From NCBI GenBank assembly GCA_916613615.1, contig OU744726.1, positions 63,752,987 through 63,816,986 of the forward strand: a stretch of 64,000 nt of DNA, in the 5' to 3' direction. The translations under genes were made by a program, and so were the position numbers. How positions within the stretch are numbered: position 1 is the first letter of the stretch; each line of letters starts with the position of its first letter. This document shows, in pieces, positions 59,545 through 64,000 of the stretch. Origin of the DNA: Steromphala cineraria (Eukaryota; Mollusca; Gastropoda; Trochida; Trochidae). The notes beneath the pieces are model-generated. The model was not told the DNA's origin. It ran no database searches and worked only from the letters and a program-made list of their open reading frames with translations.

Positions 59545-59655
59545 CTCGCACGTGCAAAGCGTGCGCATACATTCCTCCCCGTGCTGTCATGTAAGACAAG
59601 GGACCTCGCACGTGCAAAGCATGCATTCCGTGATGTGCTGTCATGTTTGATTTAC
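59545..59655 (+). repeat. 60-bp tandem duplication with GCACGTGC boxes
   Basis: CTCGCACGTGCAAAGCGTGC at 59545 recurs as CTCGCACGTGCAAAGCATGC at 59605. A shared GTGCTGTCATGT lies downstream in both. Each unit has a palindromic GCACGTGC. Confidence 0.7.
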
Positions 59656-59968
59656 GAGTACCTTGTAGCGTCTTCGTGAAGGGACTAACAGTACAAGCTC
59701 ATTACAAGATTGCCCAAGTGCTCGATACAGAAGCCTTATGGAATAAAGATAAACTGACTTTATTTGCCTTTGTACTTCAGATATGATAGTACGTGTAGTT
59801 GCAAGACATCAAATGGTTCTGGGTCAGTTCACGGCACAATGAAATATTCTCAACGTTATCTATCAACTATCGCAGAAACATCTATTGTGACAGTAACTGT
59901 TATGGAATATTTCATTTTAATTTGGAAATATCCTCCTGTATAATCATGATTAATACATATAGAAAAAT

Positions 59969-60070
59969 AGAGCCAGTGGCTCTGTAGCTCATCAGGCTTC
60001 ATATCAATATTGCTTTAGGGTGTGGCAAATGTGGTTCCCCTTTTACTTGGGGCCACAGGGTCATCAAACG
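59969..60070 (+). mobile_element. truncated 5' end of the pearl/Helentron-like repeat
   Basis: AGAGCCAGTGGCTCTGTAGC and the next ~80 bases closely match the start at 4411. It stops after the GGTCATCAAA word, 77 bp before a second copy. Confidence 0.75.
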
Positions 60071-60146
60071 CACCAACACATCAAGTCTTTTTTCAAGATG
60101 TTGACAAGGTAAAAAAATAACTGTATTCCGATAACCTAGAAAAAAT

Positions 60147-60780
60147 AGAGCCAGTGGCTCTGTAGCTCATCAGGCTTCATATCAATTTTGCTTTAGGTTG
60201 TGGTACAGGTTCACCAAATGTACAATTTTGAATACTCCTTATCTAACTTAGTAGTCTGCACACAAAGTTCAGCTTTCTAGGTCTGATGCTTCTTGAGAAA
60301 AAGATGAAATTACGTTTTAAGGGTGTGGCCCTTACAAGTGGCCAAAGGAACGCCGAAGATATAAATTATAACCCTCACTTGTCAATGAGTCTGTACACAA
60401 GGTTCCAGCTTTCTAGGCCTTATGCTACTGGAGAATAAGATAGAAATAGGTTTTAAGGGTGTGGCCCCTGAGGCCCTTTTTATGGGCCACAGGGCCACAA
60501 AAGCTTTAACTTATCATCCTCACTAGTCAAAGAGTCTGTACACAAGGTTTCAGCTTTCTGGTCCTTTTGCTTCTGGAGAAGAAGATGAAAATAGGTTTTA
60601 AGGGCGTGGCCCCTGTGGTCCTTAATAGGGGCCACAGGGTCACCAAAGCTACACATTATAATCCTCACTAGTCAAGGAGTCCTATTAGGGGTCACCTTAT
60701 AAGGTGTGCTCCTGAAAAATGAAAATAGGTTCTAAGGGCGTGGCCCCTGTGTCCCTTATAAGGTCAATCAGGTCAGCAAG
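60147..60780 (+). mobile_element. pearl/Helentron-like element without microsatellite end
   Basis: Same start as the preceding copy, then about four core units (GTGTGGCCC... and GGGCGTGGCCCCTGTG words, each with CTCACTAGTCAAGGAGTCT-like and GAGAAGAAGATGAAAATAGG segments). The GGAC microsatellite and terminal stem are not present. It faces the same way as the truncated neighbour. Confidence 0.7.
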
Positions 60781-62748
60781 ATGGATGTTATCGTTTTCGT
60801 CATTTTCTCCAGCAAGCGACTGATTAGTAGAGGGGAAGCCACAGTTTCGGAAGCACTTTTGGATGATCAATTCAGTGGTTTCTTGCCACTTTATAACATT
60901 TAGGACAGTGATTAACTTACACAGCCCTGCAACGTTATTACAATCATCCTCCCTACAGAGTAGTTTATTAAGACGGTGTAGGGGGTGCGTAACTTTTGAC
61001 TGGGTTCATATGTCGTTCAGCATACTCTGGTCAACGAATTCCATAGCAAACGTTTGATAACACAGAATACATCATTTGAAAACTCAAATCAGTGTTCCTG
61101 AGTTCATTTACTGCAAGATCTTTTTACCTCAGACATGAATCTCATAATGTCACAATTAAACTTCTTCTCGATGGCCTGTTTCTATGCTCTTATATGATAT
61201 TTTTAAACATTATTATATAAATTGAATAAGTAGTAACAAACATAAGAAGATGTCTCCATGATTTGCCAAATTTAAATAGAAATTCTGTTTGACAACGTAT
61301 ATATTTAACCCCTTTCAAGAATGTAATTTCACACAGATAGTTTCACGATTGACAAACTATTGATATTCATTCAAGTACAGAAGACTAAAGTACGGTTGGT
61401 AAGAAAAGCAAATAAAAGAACTGGCTGTTTTCCGTTTTGTTCAATACTCAAACTGATTCAATCTCGTTCGCCCTTCTTCCAAATCATATTATACTAGCAT
61501 TGCATTAAACCAGAAAGTTGTTTCAAATCCGTTATTTAATTTCCCCCTCAAGAAATAGAATGCGAAGGCAAATTGAAACCATTTCACAAGTCTATCTATC
61601 CCGTGGATATAACTCATGGTTTTGAACACAAGAACATCATGTCCACTTCTACATTAGACCATAAAACACATACATCAATTAACTAGCTAATTCAACATCC
61701 TATTACTCATCAGAGCTCCCCTGGGTCAAGTGTGACCATTTAACTATTAGAGTGGCATTTGCAGTGTGTGCTACCTTAAAAACTCTTGTCACTAAGATCT
61801 CGTTTCCGGTCTCATTCGCGAGATCTTATCACTTCCGGAAAAGCGAAACCACCAACGTGATCCTTAGTCTTGTTTCAGTTTGTTTGCTTTTGTGAACATA
61901 TATATATCGTTCTGTGTTGACTAGGCTTGATTGTAGAGAAGTTTTACCAGAGTTTTAAGAGCTCGTTAGCAGATAATGGACTTTACACAACAATTATACA
62001 TATAGCATTTATACATATGGTTGTCGGACAGAACCATCGATTGGTATGTTTGAATATCGTGAAGAACATACTTAGTATGTCCACTATCAGACCACCATTA
62101 AAATCTCTTTGCTATACTTGAGAATATGTTGTAAACATGGCATTTTTTTACCACCCAACATCATGGAATCTTTCAACTGTGAAATAACAATATAGCTATA
62201 AGACATGTGTCCAATAACCACTTGAATTTTATTTCCGAAAAAATTCCTGACAGTACATTCTTCTTTATTCCAATCCAAAGTTTACCATGTATCTGATCTC
62301 AAACAGTAACCATGAATGACGTCTCATATAAGATACATTTAATACTCGCTTTAAAACACCTCTTCTAGGGTCTTATCATCGAGCATGTTTAAACCTATGA
62401 GATCATGTTATTTGCTGAAATTGATTTTTACGAATAATCAAATAGACTCGTTTTATGTCAATACGAAAATATGAGATAGCAAATAACAACGGCCATACTG
62501 ATTATCCCTGTCTGAGCTTTGTTTTCTGTGAAAACACGAGCCACACGGTGTATAGTACGGACAAGTTGCCATTATAGCAAAGGTCATCATGACCAATTGA
62601 ACATATGCATGATACCAGACTTGATTAAGTCTTTGGGATTATATTCAGACTTTCATTTTAAAATATTTTCCAATTTTTTAATTAAATATCATTACAAGAA
62701 GGGCGAAGAGGTAAGAATATTAACAAACACTAAAACGTCGTGCCTTAA

Positions 62749-63107
62749 AGGGGCAGTAGCACGTTTTTAAGGGGAATATAAGGTGATGTCAGGAAAATGA
62801 AAATACATGGTTCCGATTGAAAGAAAATGTATTCAAACTAAATAAAGTAGTTATAAAACAAATATATAACGTAAAGTTCAGCCATGCGATTCCCTTTTCT
62901 TACACAAAATGAATTAAAGGTGTTCACCTAAAAATGGCCGCCAATGAATTTCATGTAAATCTTTATACTTTGTCCTCTGACTATATGGATGATTAGATTG
63001 TGGAATGAGATTTTTGACACTATCAAAATAATGCATTTAGCATTTACGTCCAAGTATCAGTGAACATTTTAAAATATAAAATTGTCAAAAAACGTGCTAC
63101 TGCCCCT
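62749..63107. mobile_element. 359-bp MITE flanked by TTAA
   Basis: Ends AGGGGCAGTAGCACG and CGTGCTACTGCCCCT with TTAA directly outside (62745-62748 and 63108-63111). The inverted ends are identical to those of 32400-32585. The interior is longer and includes the shorter copy's sequence in reverse (GGTTCCGATTGAAAGAAAAT). Confidence 0.85.
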
Positions 63108-63460
63108 TTAAAATCAATGTAGAATTTGTCCCCCAGTAACACTGCTTTGACCTAAAATGATTTAAACAAAGTCTGAATAATAATAGGTAACACGGGTTTA
63201 ATTTGATTCCCTAACCATATCAATTACTTCGAAAATGTTCCAGATTGCATCATTATCCCAGATATTTATCTGAACTCATGTATTTATTTCACTGGTAGAC
63301 AGGCCCTTTAACATTTAACACAATTAAAGTCAACTCTATTGCAGCGCAAAGGAATTCAATATTTGTCAATAAAAAGAAAAGGCTCGTTTTCATTTATCAT
63401 TTTCACATTTAATGAATTTTATCCTTGAATCTTACCGGTTAGACGTCTTCTTTGAGGGAA

Positions 63461-63500
63461 ATGTTAGACAACATTAGACAATGTTAGACAACGTTAGACA
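63461..63500 (+). repeat. 10-bp minisatellite, four units
   Basis: ATGTTAGACA, ACATTAGACA, ATGTTAGACA and ACGTTAGACA in succession. Confidence 0.9.
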
Positions 63501-64000
63501 CTAATATTAGAAGCTAGCTTTGGTCTGCCCCAAGCGAGTATCCCTGACTGCTGCACAAGTAAACATCATGTTTGATTACCATCTACAAGCCACTACACTG
63601 ATACAGAGACCAGCGCTGTAGTAGTGACAGTTAGGATATATCAGCCAAATCCATGTTGTAGGGATTCCTGGATCGATGCTCGTTGATGTCCAGTCTCTCT
63701 TCAATCACTGCTTGTGTGACCTATATTGTCTGATTAATTTTGCCATGTCCAGTACATGGAATATGGTAGTGTTTTTTGTCGTGAAAGGATCTATGATATG
63801 TTTTTATCTCTTATATCTTTCTTATCTAATTTCATGTTACATATAAATTAATCCTTTTGTCATGTGCATGGCAGATGACTGCCTCGTTATCCGTTACATA
63901 AACTATGCATCAATTACATTATCAATGATTGAGACACCAAAACATATGACGTAGATATATAACTGTGATGATGACTTGGGGATCTTTTCATTATTCAAAG

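Larger units (their letters stand above)
60781..64000. other. gene-free interval at the right edge
   Basis: No supportable exon. It contains the TTAA-flanked MITE at 62749-63107 and a 10-bp tandem repeat. An ETS-like CCGGAA with an ISRE-like GAAAAGCGAAAC (61831-61850), next to a 9-bp inverted repeat, is noted under findings. Confidence 0.45.

Noticed and set aside
63541..63900. Possible exon at the right edge
   Set aside because: No open frame with splice sites or family motif was found before the window ends.

Overview
The window looks like nuclear DNA from a mollusc, most likely a bivalve. It is AT-rich, its genes are split into many short exons by canonical GT-AG introns, and about 85 to 90 percent of it is non-coding and full of short inverted-repeat elements. 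Several copies of one repeat family have tandem cores of about 146 bp and a GGAC/GACA microsatellite near one end, an architecture described in bivalve pearl elements and other Helentron-related non-autonomous elements. The species call is inference. The exon structures are read directly: every splice junction listed is phase-consistent.

Layout. (1) 2-7944, plus strand: the 3' part of a DD3-3-like gene, a family first known from Dictyostelium, encoding a predicted single-pass membrane protein. Its 5' end lies outside the window, and its last intron carries several repeats. (2) 10566-13086, minus strand: a complete six-exon ATP23 gene (mitochondrial intermembrane-space metalloprotease, HEFIH motif), tail-to-tail with gene 1. 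(3) 14947-16431, minus strand: a two-exon gene for an unrecognised 187-residue protein, with a TATA box and a cluster of CRE/bZIP-like sites. (4) 17145-28469, plus strand: a complete 14-exon RRP9 gene (U3 snoRNP WD40 protein, 469 residues), head-to-head with gene 3 across about 0.7 kb. (5) 33391-35767, minus strand: the 3' four exons of a cysteine-rich, probably GPI-anchored extracellular protein whose signal-peptide exon was not found.

From about 36 kb to the end I see no convincing coding exon. This half holds MITE-like elements, tandem repeats, hairpins and further copies of the pearl/Helentron-like family, plus a few promoter-like sequences of low confidence.

The genes do not form a pathway. 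RRP9 acts in nucleolar rRNA processing, ATP23 in mitochondrial proteolysis and ATP synthase assembly, and the DD3-3-like and GPI-type proteins at the cell surface or in the secretory route. The points most worth a second look are: the unknown CRE-promoter gene; a duplicated splice donor flanking a repeat in the DD3-3 gene; a NAGNAG acceptor and a duplicated exon fragment in RRP9; a MITE nested inside another MITE; and two TTAA-flanked MITEs.
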